Of a stretch of DNA of 64,000 bases, positions 7,530 to 17,193 are shown one piece after another; the first letter of the stretch is position 1; each line of letters begins with the position of its first letter. Source of the DNA: Duganella radicis (GTDB lineage: Bacteria; Pseudomonadota; Gammaproteobacteria; Burkholderiales; Burkholderiaceae_D); assembly GCF_009720825.1 (NCBI RefSeq), contig NZ_WNKY01000007.1, positions 124,001 to 188,000 of the forward strand, written 5' to 3'. The notes beneath the pieces were generated by a model, which did no database searches, was not told the DNA's origin, and saw only the letters and a program-made list of their open reading frames with translations. The translations under genes and the position numbers were made by a program.

Positions 7530-10166
7530 ATGCTCGATTTCCTGCGACGCCTGTACCGCGCCATCCTGTTGCCCGCCTTTGGCGTAGCGCTGCTGGCCTT
7601 CATGTGGTTTGCGGTGGCGTATCAGGTGCGGCAGGAGAAGCTGAGCGCCCGTCATGAGGCGATCGCGCAAAGCCAGTCGCTGTCACGCACACTGGCCGAG
7701 CACACCAATCACCTGTTGCGGCAAACCGATCACGCCACCCAGCTGTTCAAGCTGAAATACGAGGAAACCGGCGGCGCGCTGCGGCTGGCCGAGTTCTCCC
7801 GCAAGAATGGCCTGCTCGATTCCCTGCTGCCGACCAAGCTCGATCTGCCGATGGCCATCCTGAACAGCGAGGGCAAGGTGATCGACAGCATGCACGGCTA
7901 CTTCTCACCCGAGTTGAAGGAGGCGCCGTTCTTCCAGAACCACGCCACCAATCCGGCCGACGTCTCGCTGGTGTCGACGCCGGTGGTCGACAGCCGCACC
8001 AAGAAATGGCAGATCCAGATTTCACGCCGCCTGAATCACGCCAACGGCAGCTTCGCCGGCGCGATCGTGGTGATGATGGACCCGACCTATTTCGTGGAGG
8101 ATTACGACCGTCTTGACGTTGCACCAGGCGGCGCGGTCATGCTGATCAGCCGCGAAAACGGCATGTCGTCCGCCCGCGTCGACGACCAGGTCCTGATCAG
8201 CGACAATATCGACTTCGCCGTGGTGCGCAGCAACACCCTGCCGCCGCAGGAGGAGCTGCTGCTCAAGCGCCCGTTCGACGCCACCACCCGCATCTACGGC
8301 TATACCGAGATGCCGCGCTTCCTGCTGATGGCGGTGGTCGGCAATCCCGAAGTGGCGGCGATGGCGCGCTTCGAACGCCGCCGCACCATGTACTACGCCG
8401 CCACCGTGGTGGCCTCCGCGTTGGCGCTGCTGTTCATCTATCTGCTGATGCAGCAGGCACGCCGCCTGCGCCGCAGCGCCGGCATGGTGATCGAGGCGCA
8501 GTTGATGCTGCGTGCCGCCGCCGACGCCAGCCTGGACGCGGTGTTCCTGTTCAAGGCCTGCCGCATGCGCGGCGCACAGCGCGAGATCCTCGACTTCACC
8601 ATCGCCGATCTGAATGAACGCGGCGCCCAACTGATGGGCTACCGCAGCGCGGACGTCAAGGGCAAGCGCCTGATCGAAGTGCTGCCCGAGCTGCACTCCA
8701 AGGGTTTCGTGGAAAAATATCGCCATGTGCTCGAAGCGCGCCAACCGCTGGAGGAAGAATTCGAGGTCGACTTCCTGCCCAACCGCGACGTGCACTGGCT
8801 GCACCACCAGATCGTGCCGATCACCGACGGCGTCGCCGTCAACGTGCGCGACATCACCTCGCGCAAGGAAGCGGAACTGGCGGCGCGCAAGAATCAGGCG
8901 GAGCTGGCCGCCGTCAACGACGCCTCGCCGCTAGGCCTGCTGCGCGCCGACGCCACCGGCCACTGTACCTACGTCAACCGCACCTTTGAACTGATCACCG
9001 GCCTGACGCGCGAAGAAGCCATTGGCGACGCCTGGATGCGCGCCATCCATCCGCACGACCGGGCCGTGCTGAAAGCCGCGCTCCATCACATGGCGCAAAC
9101 CCGGGCGCCTTACCAGGACACGCTGCGCTGCGTGCACCCGGACGGCATGATCGTCTGGATCTCGTTCAAGATCGCCACCATGGTGGTGGATGGCAAAGTG
9201 TACGGCTACGTCGGCACGGTGGACGACATTACGCATGTCCGCAAGTCGGTGATGGCGCTGCGCGAAAGCGAAGCGCGCCTGCGCACGATTGCCGACACGC
9301 TGCCGGCCATGGTGGCGTATATCGATTCCGAACAGGTCTACCGCTTCCACAACCTGGCCTACGAGCGGGAATTCAACCGCACCGGTACCACGGTACTGGG
9401 CCGTACCATCCGCGAGACCATGGGGGACGCGCGCTACACCTTCCTCGAACCTTATGTGCAGCGCGCGCTGGCCGGTGAAACGCTGACCTTTGAAGAGGAC
9501 GACAACAGCGACACCACCGAGCGCACCTACGAAGTGGTCTACATTCCGCAAATGGACGAGGAAGGCGTGAACGTGATCGGCTTCCACGTCATGCGGCAGG
9601 ACATTACGGTGCAGAAGCGCGAGAAGCAGCGCCTCCTGCGCCTGTCGCAGGTGGATGCGCTGACCGGCCTGACCAACCGCGCCGGCTTCCTGCAAAAGCT
9701 GCATGACGCCATGATCGGCGCGCGCGCCAATGGCAACCTGATGGCGGTGATGTACATGGATATCGACCGTTTCAAGCCGGTGAACGATACTTTCGGCCAC
9801 GCCGTCGGCGATGCGCTGCTCAAAGCCTTCTCGGCGCGCCTGACCCACACCATGCGCGCCAGCGATACCATCGCCCGTTTGGGCGGCGACGAGTTCACCA
9901 TCATCATGGAGCGCATCCACCGCATCGACGACGCGGCGGCGCTGGCGGCCAAGATCGTGGCCGCCATGCAGGCCGACTTTGACCTCGACGGCACGGTGGT
10001 ATCGGTCTCCACCAGCATCGGCCTGACCTTCTACCGCGACGAGGACATGAGCCCGGCCGAACTGCTGAACCGCGCCGATGTCCTGCTGTACGAGGCCAAA
10101 CAGGCCGGCCGCAACACCTTCCGCGCCGGCCCGGCCCTGCTCCATCCCACCAGTAACGCGGCATAA
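7530..10166 (+). CDS. Membrane-bound PAS/GGDEF diguanylate cyclase
   Basis: 878 residues starting MLDFLRRLYRAILLPAFG, with GAGG about ten bases upstream. One membrane span lies near residues 11-31. A ~260-residue periplasmic sensor region of the dCACHE/PDC type follows, then a second span (YYAATVVASALALLFIYLL). Three PAS/PAC modules occupy roughly residues 335-710. The C-terminal GGDEF domain starts at DALTGLTNRAGFL and contains MYMDIDRFKPVNDTFGHAVGD and an intact GGDEF. RASD lies five residues upstream, a canonical inhibitory I-site. There is no EAL domain. It should make cyclic di-GMP in response to a periplasmic or redox-type signal that cannot be identified from sequence. Confidence 0.93.
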   Translation: MLDFLRRLYRAILLPAFGVALLAFMWFAVAYQVRQEKLSARHEAIAQSQSLSRTLAEHTNHLLRQTDHATQLFKLKYEETGGALRLAEFSRKNGLLDSLLPTKLDLPMAILNSEGKVIDSMHGYFSPELKEAPFFQNHATNPADVSLVSTPVVDSRTKKWQIQISRRLNHANGSFAGAIVVMMDPTYFVEDYDRLDVAPGGAVMLISRENGMSSARVDDQVLISDNIDFAVVRSNTLPPQEELLLKRPFDATTRIYGYTEMPRFLLMAVVGNPEVAAMARFERRRTMYYAATVVASALALLFIYLLMQQARRLRRSAGMVIEAQLMLRAAADASLDAVFLFKACRMRGAQREILDFTIADLNERGAQLMGYRSADVKGKRLIEVLPELHSKGFVEKYRHVLEARQPLEEEFEVDFLPNRDVHWLHHQIVPITDGVAVNVRDITSRKEAELAARKNQAELAAVNDASPLGLLRADATGHCTYVNRTFELITGLTREEAIGDAWMRAIHPHDRAVLKAALHHMAQTRAPYQDTLRCVHPDGMIVWISFKIATMVVDGKVYGYVGTVDDITHVRKSVMALRESEARLRTIADTLPAMVAYIDSEQVYRFHNLAYEREFNRTGTTVLGRTIRETMGDARYTFLEPYVQRALAGETLTFEEDDNSDTTERTYEVVYIPQMDEEGVNVIGFHVMRQDITVQKREKQRLLRLSQVDALTGLTNRAGFLQKLHDAMIGARANGNLMAVMYMDIDRFKPVNDTFGHAVGDALLKAFSARLTHTMRASDTIARLGGDEFTIIMERIHRIDDAAALAAKIVAAMQADFDLDGTVVSVSTSIGLTFYRDEDMSPAELLNRADVLLYEAKQAGRNTFRAGPALLHPTSNAA

Positions 10167-10232
10167 ATCAAACCGGGAACGGTCGGCTTGCGCTATATTG
10201 AGCGCTTTCCGGCTGTTTGTTGATTTTTTCTC

Positions 10233-11456
10233 ATGCGTTTGCTGCACACCTCCGACTGGCATCTCGGCCAATCCCTGCATAATTTTGAGCGTCACTACGA
10301 GCACCAGCGCTTCCTCGACTGGCTGCTGGACGCCATCGTCGCCGAACAGGCCGACGCGCTGCTGATCGCCGGGGATATTTACGACAATGCCAATCCGTCG
10401 GCGGCTTCGCAGAAGCAGTTGTACACCTTCCTGCGCCGGGTGCGCGAGCGCGTGCCGCATTTGAACCTGATCGTCATCGCCGGCAACCACGATTCGCCGG
10501 GCCGGCTGGACGCGCCCGGACCACTGCTGGAGGCGCACGGTACGCGCGTGATCGGCGCCGTGCAGCGCAATGCCGACGGTGAAATCGATGTGGAATCGCT
10601 GGTACTGCCGCTGACCGGACGCGATGGCCTGGTCGCCGCATGGTGCCTCGCCGTGCCATTCCTGCGTCCCGGCGACGTGCCGCGCGTGGCGGCGGATGGC
10701 GTCGATCCTTATCTGGCCGGCATCGCCCTGCTCTACCAGCAGGCGTTTGAACTGGCGCAGCGCAAGCGCACCGATGGCCAGGCCATCATCGCCATGGGCC
10801 ACTGCCACATGGTGGATGGCCAGATGTCCAGCGACTCCGAACGCCGCATCGTCATCGGCGGCACCGAGATGCTGCCGGCCGGGATCTTCGATCCGGCCAT
10901 TGCCTACGCGGCGCTGGGCCATTTGCATCTGGCGCAAAACGTCGGCAAGCAGGAACACATCCGCTATTGCGGTAGTCCGCTACCGTTGTCGTTCGCGGAA
11001 GTGAACTACGCACACCAGATTCTGCGCATCGATCTGGATGGCGCGGCTGTGCGCGCGATCGCGCCGGTGCCGGTGCCGCGCGCGGTGGAACTGCTGCGCA
11101 TTCCGTCCAGGCCAGCGCCGCTGACGCAGGTGCTGGAAGAACTGACCGCCCTGTCGCCGCCGGATGCGCCGCCCGAGCAACAACCGTATCTGGAAGTACG
11201 CGTTCTGCTGGAGCAGCCGGAGCCAGGCCTGCGCGCGCGCATTGAAGCGGCGCTGGACGGCAAAGCCGTACGCCTGGCCAAGATCGAAACCTCGACCGCC
11301 GTACGCGGCTCGTCCATCGATAAGGAGGTGATGACGTTGGACCAGCTGGAAAAGCTCAAGCCCGACGACATCTTCAAACAGCTATACCAGCAGCGCTTCG
11401 GTAATGAAGCGCCAGCCGATCAACTCAGCGCCTTTGCGGAGTTGATGCTGCCATGA
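10233..11456 (+). CDS. sbcD: Exonuclease subunit SbcD (Mre11-type nuclease)
   Basis: 407 residues. The metallophosphoesterase motifs are clear: TSDWHLG at the N-terminus, AGDIYDNANPS, IAGNHDSPGRL, MGHCHM and a late GHLHLAQNVG. SbcD is the Mn-dependent nuclease of the SbcCD complex, which cleaves hairpins and protein-blocked DNA ends. The stop codon overlaps the start of sbcC (ATGA), so the subunits are co-translated. No good Shine-Dalgarno sequence precedes the ATG, but the conserved N-terminus MRLLHTSDWH leaves little choice of start. Confidence 0.96.
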   Translation: MRLLHTSDWHLGQSLHNFERHYEHQRFLDWLLDAIVAEQADALLIAGDIYDNANPSAASQKQLYTFLRRVRERVPHLNLIVIAGNHDSPGRLDAPGPLLEAHGTRVIGAVQRNADGEIDVESLVLPLTGRDGLVAAWCLAVPFLRPGDVPRVAADGVDPYLAGIALLYQQAFELAQRKRTDGQAIIAMGHCHMVDGQMSSDSERRIVIGGTEMLPAGIFDPAIAYAALGHLHLAQNVGKQEHIRYCGSPLPLSFAEVNYAHQILRIDLDGAAVRAIAPVPVPRAVELLRIPSRPAPLTQVLEELTALSPPDAPPEQQPYLEVRVLLEQPEPGLRARIEAALDGKAVRLAKIETSTAVRGSSIDKEVMTLDQLEKLKPDDIFKQLYQQRFGNEAPADQLSAFAELMLP

Positions 11457-14400
11457 GAATCCTGAAAATCAGCGGCAAGAATCTGGCTTCGCTAGCCGAA
11501 GAATTCAGCGTCAATTTCGAATCGGAGCCCTTGGCATCCACCGGACTGTTCGCCATCAGCGGCCCGACCGGTGCCGGCAAGAGCACCTTGCTGGACGCCT
11601 TGTGCCTGGCCCTGTACGACGCCACGCCGCGCCTGCTGCGCGTGGCCGGCCGCAATTACCTGGCCGATGTCGGCAACGAAACCGTCTCCACGCAGGACCC
11701 GCGCACGCTGCTGCGCCGTGGCACGGCCGAGGGCTACGCCGAGGTGGAATTTGTCGGCAGCGACGGCGCCACCTACCGCGCGCGCTGGAACGTGCGCCGC
11801 TCGCGCAACAAGGCGGAAGGCACTTTGCAGCCGACCACCATGTCGCTGCAATTACTGCCGTCCGAGCAGCCGATTGGCGCCACCAAGACCGAGGTGAAAG
11901 CGGAGATCGAGAAGCGCATCGGCCTGTCGTTCGAACAGTTCACGCGCGCGGTGCTGCTGGCGCAGAACGAGTTTTCCGCCTTCCTCAAGGCCGAGGACAA
12001 TGAGCGCGGCGAACTGCTGGAAACGCTGACCGGCAGCACGGTGTATTCCGAAATCTCCATCCGCGCCTTTGAGCGCAACAAGCTGGAACAGGCGGCGCTG
12101 CAAAAACTGAATCTGCGCCTGGCCGACCAGAAGCCGCTCACCGCCGAGCAGCGCGCCGGGATTGAAGCGCAAAGCGCCAACGCCGCTGTCGCCTTGCAGG
12201 CGCTGGATCAGCAAAAGGCGGAACTGGAACAGGAACTGCGCTGGCATCAGCAAGCGGAAAAGCTCCAGCAGGAAGAGCAGGCAGCACAACAGGCGGCGCA
12301 GTCCGCGCAAGCCGCCGTGGCGGAAGCAGCGCCGCGCCGGGCCGCGCTGGCGCTCATCGACGCCGTGCAACCTGCGCGTCCGCTGGCCGAGGATATCCGC
12401 CGCATCGATGCGGACATCGCGGGCACCCAAGCCACCATCGTCACCAGCACGCAAAACCTGCAACAGGCGGCGCAGGCGCTGGATCAAGCCAACGCCGCGC
12501 TGACGCAAGCTGCCGCCAGCCAGCAGGAAGCGGAAGCGACACAACGCGCCGCAGCACCGCAACTGGACCAGGCCAAGGCACTGGACGCGCGCATCGAGGC
12601 CATGCTGCCGGCCTATCGCCAGGCCGCCGCGGCGCGCGACAAAGCCGAGCAAGCCGACGCCGCCGCCACGGCCGCGTTGCAATCGCGTCAAAGCGAACAG
12701 GCCCGCCTGGCCGCGCAGCAGCAGGCCGGCGTGGCGTGGCTACAGCAGCACAAGCACTGGAAGGCACTGGCACTGCAATGGGAGCGCTGGGATGTGCTGT
12801 TCGTGCAGGCCGGCCAGCAGGCAGCGCAGGCGGAGCGGTTGGCCTCCGGCTTGTCGCGCGTGCAGCGCAACGCGCAGATGCATCGCGACGAGGAAGCCGA
12901 CGCCAGCGCCAAACTGGCTGCCGCTGTGGAAGCTCTGCAAACGCTGGACCTTCAGCGCCAGCAGGCAGCGCAGGCCATGGCCGCATACTCGGTCGAGGAA
13001 CTGCAAGCCGCCCGCAGCCACCACGAACAGCGCCGCGACCTGCTGACCAGTGCGGAGAAGATCTGGCTGGAGCTGGCGTCGCGTCAGTCGCGCCACGCGC
13101 AGATCGATGCGCAATCCGCGCAGTACCGGCAGGCCATGGCCGCCGCCGAAGCGCAGCTGGCTGCCGCGCAGCAGGAAGGCATCGCCATCATGGCGGCGTT
13201 CTCGCAAGCCGAGCGGGCGCTTAAGCTGGCGGAGGCAGCGTGCGCGGTCAACGTGGAATCGCTGCGCAAGTCGCTGGAAGACGACACACCCTGCCCGGTG
13301 TGCGGCGCGCTGGATCATCCATATCGCCACAATGACGACAGCCTGCAAACCATGCTGCGCGAGTTCCAGGCCGACGTGGCAGGGTGCCGCCAGCAGATGG
13401 AGGCCAACGTCAACCAGCAAGCGGCGCATCGCGCATCGGCGCAGGCCAGCGCGGAGCAGTTGAATGTGCTGGCCGCCGAACAGCGCTCGGTGCAGCAAGC
13501 GCTGGAGCGCATCGCCGCCGCATGGCACGCCCACCCGCTGAACGCCGTCGCTGCCAATGCTGCCGTGCTGCCGCCCGAGACCGAGCGCACGGCGTGGTTC
13601 GTGGCGCAACTGGGAACCACGCAGAAAGCCTTGCAAGCCATCGAGCAGCAAGAGCGCGCACTGCATGCCGCCCGCATGGCGCGCGATCAGGCGCAAGCCG
13701 CGTACGATCGCGCCGCCGCCGAGCACACACGCCTGCAAACCGTGGCCGCCGCCGCGCGCACCGCGCTGGCGCAATCGAACACTGAATACAAAGCGCTGGA
13801 AGACCAGCGCATCGAAGTCGCGCTCACACTGAGCGGCCTGCTGTCCGATCTGGACGCAGCCTTCAGCGGCGGCGACATTCCAAGCGAAGAATGGAAAGAA
13901 GACTGGAAATCCGGCCCGGCGCGATTCTACGAAGCGCGTCAGGCGGAAAGCAAGCAATGGCTGGCGCAGCGCGCTGCGTACGATGAACGCAATGCCGCCC
14001 TGACCGGCTTTGAGGTCGAACTCAAGGCCCTGACGGATGCCCTGACCAAAACCGGCCATGACGTCCTCGCGGCCCGCGAAGCCTTTGCCTTCGCCGATTC
14101 CGCCTTGAAAGCCAGCCAGGATCAGCGCATGTCCATGTGGAACGGCAAAGAAGTCCGCGACGTCGAAGCCAGTCTGCAAGCGGCCATCGACAACGCGAAA
14201 GCCCGCCACGCCGCCGCGCAAACCGCCGCCCAGCAAGCCACGCAGGCCAAAGTCCGCAACGACGAGGCGCTGGCCCAAGCCGGCAAACAGCTCGCCACAC
14301 TGCAAGCCGCCGCCAACGCCGCGGCCGAGCGTCTCGCCGCCTGGCTGACCGCCTTCCAGCAGCGCCAGCCCGACGCCGGCCTGCACGATCTGGCGCAACT

Positions 14401-15349
14401 GCACGCATTGCTGGCCCACCCGGCCGATGTCATCGCCGCTGAACGCGAAGCCCTGCAAGCCCTGTCGCGTGCCGTCGATCAGACCACGACCGTCCTGCAA
14501 GAACGCCAGCGCCAGCGCGAACAACACCAGGCATCCGCCCCGCCGCCGCGCCACGCCCCGGGCGAGGAGCCCGCCGTCGCCGGGCCGCGCAGCGCCGATG
14601 ACGCGATCACCGACCTGTGGGCTGCCAACGAACCAGCCTCCGATGCGCATACGGCAGGCACCCCACTGGCCGAATCGCCAGCCGCCGCCGTCTCCGCCGC
14701 ACTGAACGCCCTGCTGGCCGAGCGCAAGACCGCCAACGACCACGCCACGGCGCTGCACCTCGCGCTGGCGCAGGATGACGACAAACGCCGCCGCTCGTCC
14801 GCCATGCTGGCCGAAATCGAACAACAAGAAGCCATCGCCCAGCGCTGGGCGCGCATGGATGACCTGATCGGCTCCGCCGACGGCAAACGCTTCCGCAACT
14901 ATGCCCAGCAATTCACGCTGGACGTCCTGCTGGGCTATGCCAACGCCCACCTCAACCACCTGTCGCGCCGCTACCAGCTGGAACGCATTCCCAACGCCGC
15001 CGCGCCGTCCCTGGCCCTGCTGGTACGCGACCAGGACATGGGCGGCGAAATGCGCTCGGTGCACTCGCTGTCCGGCGGCGAATCCTTCCTGGTCTCGCTG
15101 GCGCTGGCGCTGGGCCTGGCCTCGCTGTCCTCCAACCGGGTGCGGGTCGAATCGCTGTTCATCGACGAAGGCTTCGGCAGCCTGGATGCCGACACCCTGC
15201 GCGTCGCCATGGACGCGCTGGACGGCCTGCAAGCCATGGGCCGCAAAGTCGGCGTCATCTCGCACGTGCAGGAAATGACCGAGCGGATCTCGGCAAAAAT
15301 CATGGTCCAGCCCTCGGCCGGCGGCCGCAGCACAATTAGCGTCATGTAA
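11453..15349 (+). CDS. sbcC: Exonuclease subunit SbcC (Rad50-type ATPase)
   Basis: 1298 residues, longer than the 1048 of E. coli SbcC because of extended coiled coils. Walker A is SGPTGAGKSTLLDALC near residue 40. Two very long Ala/Gln-rich coiled-coil arms flank a zinc hook, CPVC at residues 614-617. The C-terminal lobe has the ABC signature SLSGGESFLVSLALALGLAS and Walker B LFIDEGFGSLD. It is the ATPase and DNA-tethering subunit partnering SbcD. A Pro/Ala-rich insert near residues 1025-1080 interrupts the second arm and is probably a flexible loop. Confidence 0.96.
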   Translation: MRILKISGKNLASLAEEFSVNFESEPLASTGLFAISGPTGAGKSTLLDALCLALYDATPRLLRVAGRNYLADVGNETVSTQDPRTLLRRGTAEGYAEVEFVGSDGATYRARWNVRRSRNKAEGTLQPTTMSLQLLPSEQPIGATKTEVKAEIEKRIGLSFEQFTRAVLLAQNEFSAFLKAEDNERGELLETLTGSTVYSEISIRAFERNKLEQAALQKLNLRLADQKPLTAEQRAGIEAQSANAAVALQALDQQKAELEQELRWHQQAEKLQQEEQAAQQAAQSAQAAVAEAAPRRAALALIDAVQPARPLAEDIRRIDADIAGTQATIVTSTQNLQQAAQALDQANAALTQAAASQQEAEATQRAAAPQLDQAKALDARIEAMLPAYRQAAAARDKAEQADAAATAALQSRQSEQARLAAQQQAGVAWLQQHKHWKALALQWERWDVLFVQAGQQAAQAERLASGLSRVQRNAQMHRDEEADASAKLAAAVEALQTLDLQRQQAAQAMAAYSVEELQAARSHHEQRRDLLTSAEKIWLELASRQSRHAQIDAQSAQYRQAMAAAEAQLAAAQQEGIAIMAAFSQAERALKLAEAACAVNVESLRKSLEDDTPCPVCGALDHPYRHNDDSLQTMLREFQADVAGCRQQMEANVNQQAAHRASAQASAEQLNVLAAEQRSVQQALERIAAAWHAHPLNAVAANAAVLPPETERTAWFVAQLGTTQKALQAIEQQERALHAARMARDQAQAAYDRAAAEHTRLQTVAAAARTALAQSNTEYKALEDQRIEVALTLSGLLSDLDAAFSGGDIPSEEWKEDWKSGPARFYEARQAESKQWLAQRAAYDERNAALTGFEVELKALTDALTKTGHDVLAAREAFAFADSALKASQDQRMSMWNGKEVRDVEASLQAAIDNAKARHAAAQTAAQQATQAKVRNDEALAQAGKQLATLQAAANAAAERLAAWLTAFQQRQPDAGLHDLAQLHALLAHPADVIAAEREALQALSRAVDQTTTVLQERQRQREQHQASAPPPRHAPGEEPAVAGPRSADDAITDLWAANEPASDAHTAGTPLAESPAAAVSAALNALLAERKTANDHATALHLALAQDDDKRRRSSAMLAEIEQQEAIAQRWARMDDLIGSADGKRFRNYAQQFTLDVLLGYANAHLNHLSRRYQLERIPNAAAPSLALLVRDQDMGGEMRSVHSLSGGESFLVSLALALGLASLSSNRVRVESLFIDEGFGSLDADTLRVAMDALDGLQAMGRKVGVISHVQEMTERISAKIMVQPSAGGRSTISVM

Positions 15350-15366
15350 GCCGCGCCGGTGCTATC

Positions 15367-15891
15367 ATGTCCGGCATGAGCATCGGCGCCGTCCCACCGA
15401 GTTCCATCACCGCCACGCCGGCGCGCGAGCTGCCGCCGGTGCAGGCGTCGTCGTCCCCTGCGGCGGCAAGCGAAATCACGCCCACCGCCTCCGCCAGCAC
15501 CCAGCTATCGCGCGAAGCGCTGGTCCTGATCGACAAGCTCAAAGCCCGCGATACCGAAGTGCGTCAACACGAACAGGCCCACATGGCGGCGGCCGGCGGC
15601 CTGGCGACCTCCGGCGCCACCTTTACCTATCAGCGCGGCCCGAATGGCGTCAACTACGCCATCGGCGGCGAAGTCAATATCGACACCTCGCCCGGCGCCA
15701 CGCCCGAGGAAACCATCCAGCGCGCCCGTACCATCCAGGCTGCGGCGCTGGCGCCGGCCGAACCCTCAGGCCCCGACCGCGCCGTCGCCGCCCAGGCGCA
15801 GCAGATGGAAGCGCAGGCCCGCGCCGAACTGGCGCAGCGCACCTACCAGGGCGGCAGCCCGGCGCAGCCCATGGTGGATGTCTACGCCTGA
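15367..15891 (+). CDS. SprA-related putative metalloprotease (CJM1_0395 family)
   Basis: 174 residues, or 171 if the second Met at residue 4 is used. After a disordered Ala/Pro/Ser-rich N-terminus, the conserved core begins at residue 47 and contains the zinc-peptidase-like motif HEQAH at residues 68-72 (VRQHEQAHMAAAGG). It is followed by TFTYQRGPNGVNYAIGGEV and IDTSPGATPEETI. These are the signatures of the SprA-related family, annotated as putative metalloproteases; activity has not, to my knowledge, been demonstrated. There is no signal peptide. It lies 17 bases after sbcC but looks functionally unrelated. Confidence 0.85.
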   Translation: MSGMSIGAVPPSSITATPARELPPVQASSSPAAASEITPTASASTQLSREALVLIDKLKARDTEVRQHEQAHMAAAGGLATSGATFTYQRGPNGVNYAIGGEVNIDTSPGATPEETIQRARTIQAAALAPAEPSGPDRAVAAQAQQMEAQARAELAQRTYQGGSPAQPMVDVYA

Positions 15892-15933
15892 GTGATAAAA
15901 TCCCGCCTTTGCCTTTTTAGCCAACACGGAATC

Positions 15934-16143
15934 ATGTTAAAAGCACCACGCACCCTGACCTTCAAATGCGCCAAGTGCGCCAAAGCCGTCCAAGTCCGCC
16001 TGCAAAAAGTATCGGCTTGTTCGCACATCCAGCCTTACGTCGGCGTTTGCGCATGCGGGGAGGTGCGTCACCACGCCATCGGCCAGAAAGACGCGGTCGA
16101 GTCCTACCTGGCGGCGCCGGAAGGCTGGACCCACCACCACTAA
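15934..16143 (+). CDS. Small cysteine-rich zinc-ribbon-like hypothetical
   Basis: 69 residues, MLKAPRTLTFKCAKCAKAV onward, with GGA six bases before the ATG. Cysteines fall at residues 12, 15, 29, 38 and 40 (CAKC, then CSHI and CACG) with nearby His residues, a pattern suiting a small zinc ribbon. The tail ends in three histidines. A start further upstream in the same frame would add 14 residues without similarity to a ribbon. No family name is recognised. The spacing to its neighbours gives no operon clue. Confidence 0.6.
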   Translation: MLKAPRTLTFKCAKCAKAVQVRLQKVSACSHIQPYVGVCACGEVRHHAIGQKDAVESYLAAPEGWTHHH

Positions 16144-16219
16144 TTTGCGCCGCGCCCTCAAGTAATCCGATACGATACCGTTAAACAGTTGTAGAAGTTT
16201 CATCAAAACGGAATCCATC

Positions 16220-17101
16220 ATGTCTACCATTTCGAATCTGGGCAGCCGCTGGCCCTCCCTGTACAACGGCAGCCAGCAGACCTCGGGCCTGCAAAAAACG
16301 CAAGCCTCCACGCCCAGCGCCAAATCCGGCGGCGTTCTGGATCTGGACAGCCGCGTGGCGTCGGTCGGCAACGCGACGGTGGATTTCGCCCAGGATTTCG
16401 TCAACAGCTTCGCCAAAACCCTGTTCGGCGACGACGCCAAGGGCGCGGTAATCGATTTCGACTCGGCCAGCCTGGAGGCCTCCTCCAGCTACGCCGTGGG
16501 CTATCAGCACACCGAGGGCGCCAATGGCGTCAGCGACGCCGCGGCCTTCAGCCTGACCGACAGCTCGCACTTCATCGGCAAGGGCACCATCACCACCGCC
16601 GACGGCCGCAAGTTCGATTTTGAAGTGGAAGTCCAGTACAACTACCAACTGGATGCCGCCGCCAGCCAGACCAGCAGCGCGCCACAGGAGCAGGAGGAGA
16701 GCAACCAGCCATCGACCAAGGACCTGCCGACCGTGCAGCTGCCAAATATCGACTTCCCGGGCACGCTGGCGGACCTGTTCAAACTGATCGGCCGCGACCT
16801 GCAAACCGCGCTGGCCAGCGACAACGACAATAACAACAAGACCGCCGACGGCATCGACCGCAATACCTTGCGCAATCTGTCGCTACGTCTCCTCAACCTG
16901 GTCGACAGCAAGGACACCAACACCTACGCGCCGCCGACGGCTGCGGAAAAAGCCAAGGCCGCCAGCGCCAGCGATGCGCCGGCCGACAAGCCTGCCGACA
17001 GCGCAGCCAGCACCGCAGCGGCAACCACACCGGCAGCCGCCGATGCCGCCACAGCGCCAGCCGACAGCGACGCCGCACCATCCACCACGGCCTCCGCATA
17101 A
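16220..17101 (+). CDS. Hypothetical protein with Ala/Pro-rich disordered tail
   Basis: 293 residues, with GGA upstream of the ATG. Residues 1-50 are low-complexity. Residues 50-145 form a conserved-looking globular part (VDFAQDFVNSFAKTLFGDDA, then a run of beta strands ending in FDFEVEVQYNYQLD). A linker and a short helical segment follow (LADLFKLIGRDLQTAL, then NTLRNLSLRLLNLVDS). The last 55 residues are almost only Ala, Pro, Thr, Asp and Ser. No signal peptide, membrane span or catalytic motif is seen. I do not recognise a characterised family. Confidence 0.65.
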   Translation: MSTISNLGSRWPSLYNGSQQTSGLQKTQASTPSAKSGGVLDLDSRVASVGNATVDFAQDFVNSFAKTLFGDDAKGAVIDFDSASLEASSSYAVGYQHTEGANGVSDAAAFSLTDSSHFIGKGTITTADGRKFDFEVEVQYNYQLDAAASQTSSAPQEQEESNQPSTKDLPTVQLPNIDFPGTLADLFKLIGRDLQTALASDNDNNNKTADGIDRNTLRNLSLRLLNLVDSKDTNTYAPPTAAEKAKAASASDAPADKPADSAASTAAATTPAAADAATAPADSDAAPSTTASA

Positions 17102-17193
17102 CCGCAGGCGGCCCGCCTCCCCGGCGACCGGTATAATAGCGCCGCTGCGCAGCCTCGCGCAGCGCGTTCCTATTTACTGTCGATTGCCCCAAC

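Noticed and set aside
12740-15265. 841-codon minus-strand frame
   Set aside because: Antisense shadow of sbcC, reflecting codon bias in its Ala/Gln-rich coiled coils.
17132-17137. Promoter of the methyltransferase gene
   Set aside because: TATAAT is perfect but the base context upstream (CGGCCC) gives no -35 and there is no extended -10, so I mention it only within the gene entry.
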